A DNA stretch of 14,465 nt from CAZCWX01 sp964502465 (GTDB lineage: Bacteria > Desulfobacterota > Binatia > Bin18): contig CAZCWX010000031.1 of assembly GCA_964502465.1 (NCBI GenBank), forward strand, positions 1 to 14,465, in the 5' to 3' direction. This document shows positions 14,056 to 14,465 of the stretch, piece after piece; position 1 is the first letter of the stretch, and each line of letters starts with the position of its first letter. The position numbers and the translations under genes are program-made. Under the pieces are notes generated by a model. It saw nothing but the letters and a program-made list of their open reading frames with translations, ran no database searches and was not told the DNA's origin.

Positions 14056-14465
14056 CGACTCACTCATCCAGTGATCGACTCCGATGGGCATACGGTCGAA
14101 TTCGAGCCTGCACTGCACGATTACATCAAGCAGGTCGGCGGCGCGTCGGCTCTGGAGCGGTATCTTTCCCGACGCGGCTGGGGTGGCTGGTATCGCCGTT
14201 CTCCCGAAGAACGGCGGGCACATCGCACCGTCCGTCCGCCCTGGTGGGCGCTGCCGACCAAGAACACGCTTGATCGCGCCACCGCCACGCTGCCGAAGTT
14301 GCTCGCCGAGCGGTTGGACGACATAGGGCTCGACTTCACCGTTCTCTACCCGACCACTGGATTATTCTTTCCCCACATGGACGACGAAGAGCTACGGCGC
14401 GCCTGCTGTCGAGCGCTCAACACCTTTCATGCCGAGATTTTTCGCGAACACGCCGATCGCATGAC
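14044..14465 (+). CDS. Second amidohydrolase-2 family protein, N-terminal part without a clear start (runs off right edge)
   Basis: The open frame reads AFRARLTHPVIDSDGHTVEF, then EPALHDYIKQVGGASALERY, RPPWWALPTKNTLDRATATL and ERLDDIGLDFTVLYPTTGLF, continuing past the window end. It parallels residues 11-153 of the protein at 594-2048, with the same DSDGH metal site and PPWWAL-x-T-x-NTLD-x-AT block, so it is a paralogue of the same branch of PF04909. No ATG or GTG lies near RARL; the frame is open upstream only through sequence antisense to the rhodanese. The nearest in-frame candidate seen is a TTG at 13984 with no ribosome binding site. The native start therefore seems to have been lost at the junction, and expression is doubtful. 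The rest of the gene is not visible. Confidence 0.8.

Noticed and set aside
14056..14223. N-terminal extension of the rhodanese frame up to the ATG at 14223
   Set aside because: This part is antisense to the plus-strand amidohydrolase and shows no rhodanese features.
1..14465. CRISPR array, tRNA/rRNA genes, toxin-antitoxin or phage-defence system
   Set aside because: No regularly spaced repeats, no tRNA-like cloverleaf and no characteristic defence or toxin domains were seen in any frame.

Overview
The window looks like bacterial chromosomal DNA of moderately high GC (high fifties per cent by eye). It has clear AGGAGG-type ribosome binding sites and a high density of catabolic enzyme families: Baeyer-Villiger monooxygenase, metal-dependent amidohydrolases, LLM flavin oxidoreductases, SnoaL-like proteins, enoyl-CoA hydratase, DUF1326 and CocE/NonD hydrolases. 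This mix is typical of metabolically versatile, often uncultured soil or marine lineages (proteobacteria-like, Binatota- or Entotheonella-like). No marker gene fixes the taxonomy, so this is only an impression. No tRNA, rRNA or CRISPR array was seen.

Layout. Positions 1-4443 form a minus-strand catabolic block. In transcription order it reads: intact D-aminoacylase-like amidohydrolase (4443-2749), a 3' scrap of a SnoaL-like gene, a decayed LLM oxidoreductase, an intact amidohydrolase-2 family protein (2048-594), another scrap, and the start of a Baeyer-Villiger monooxygenase that runs off the left edge. A MarR-type regulator (4627-5214) is divergent from this block. The shared gap carries a TTGACA box and a TGTCC-TTA-GGACA palindrome placed over the presumed -10, so local control of the block is plausible. 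Next comes half of an enoyl-CoA hydratase with a nonsense codon (5845-5406, minus). It is followed by an unusual regulator with two HxlR domains in one chain (6829-5834, minus). Divergent from that is an intact flavin-dependent monooxygenase of the acyl-CoA dehydrogenase fold (7040-8224). Their gap contains a tandem direct repeat that could be the HxlR operator.

Positions 8225-9168 are a graveyard of mobile elements: an IS5-like end and scrap, a REP/MITE-like double hairpin, and the C-terminal half of an IS4-family transposase. The last abuts a truncated aldo/keto reductase start. An intact MFS drug-type exporter (9585-10829) converges on an intact CocE/NonD serine hydrolase (12695-10953). 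Upstream of the hydrolase are a damaged DUF1326 gene and the C-terminal domain of a two-domain rhodanese. At about 14044-14056 the rhodanese reading frame passes directly, head to head, into a second amidohydrolase-2 gene on the plus strand. That gene leaves the right edge and is a paralogue of the 594-2048 protein.

Interpretation. The intact genes suggest uptake or export, hydrolysis and oxygenation of organic compounds under MarR and HxlR control. The substrate cannot be told from sequence. The striking property of the window is mosaic decay: at least eight genes survive only as precise N- or C-terminal pieces between complete genes. I did not find a convincing new multi-gene system. The best leads are the tandem HxlR protein with its paired repeat, the MarR-controlled block, and the abrupt rhodanese/amidohydrolase junction, which could also be an assembly artefact.
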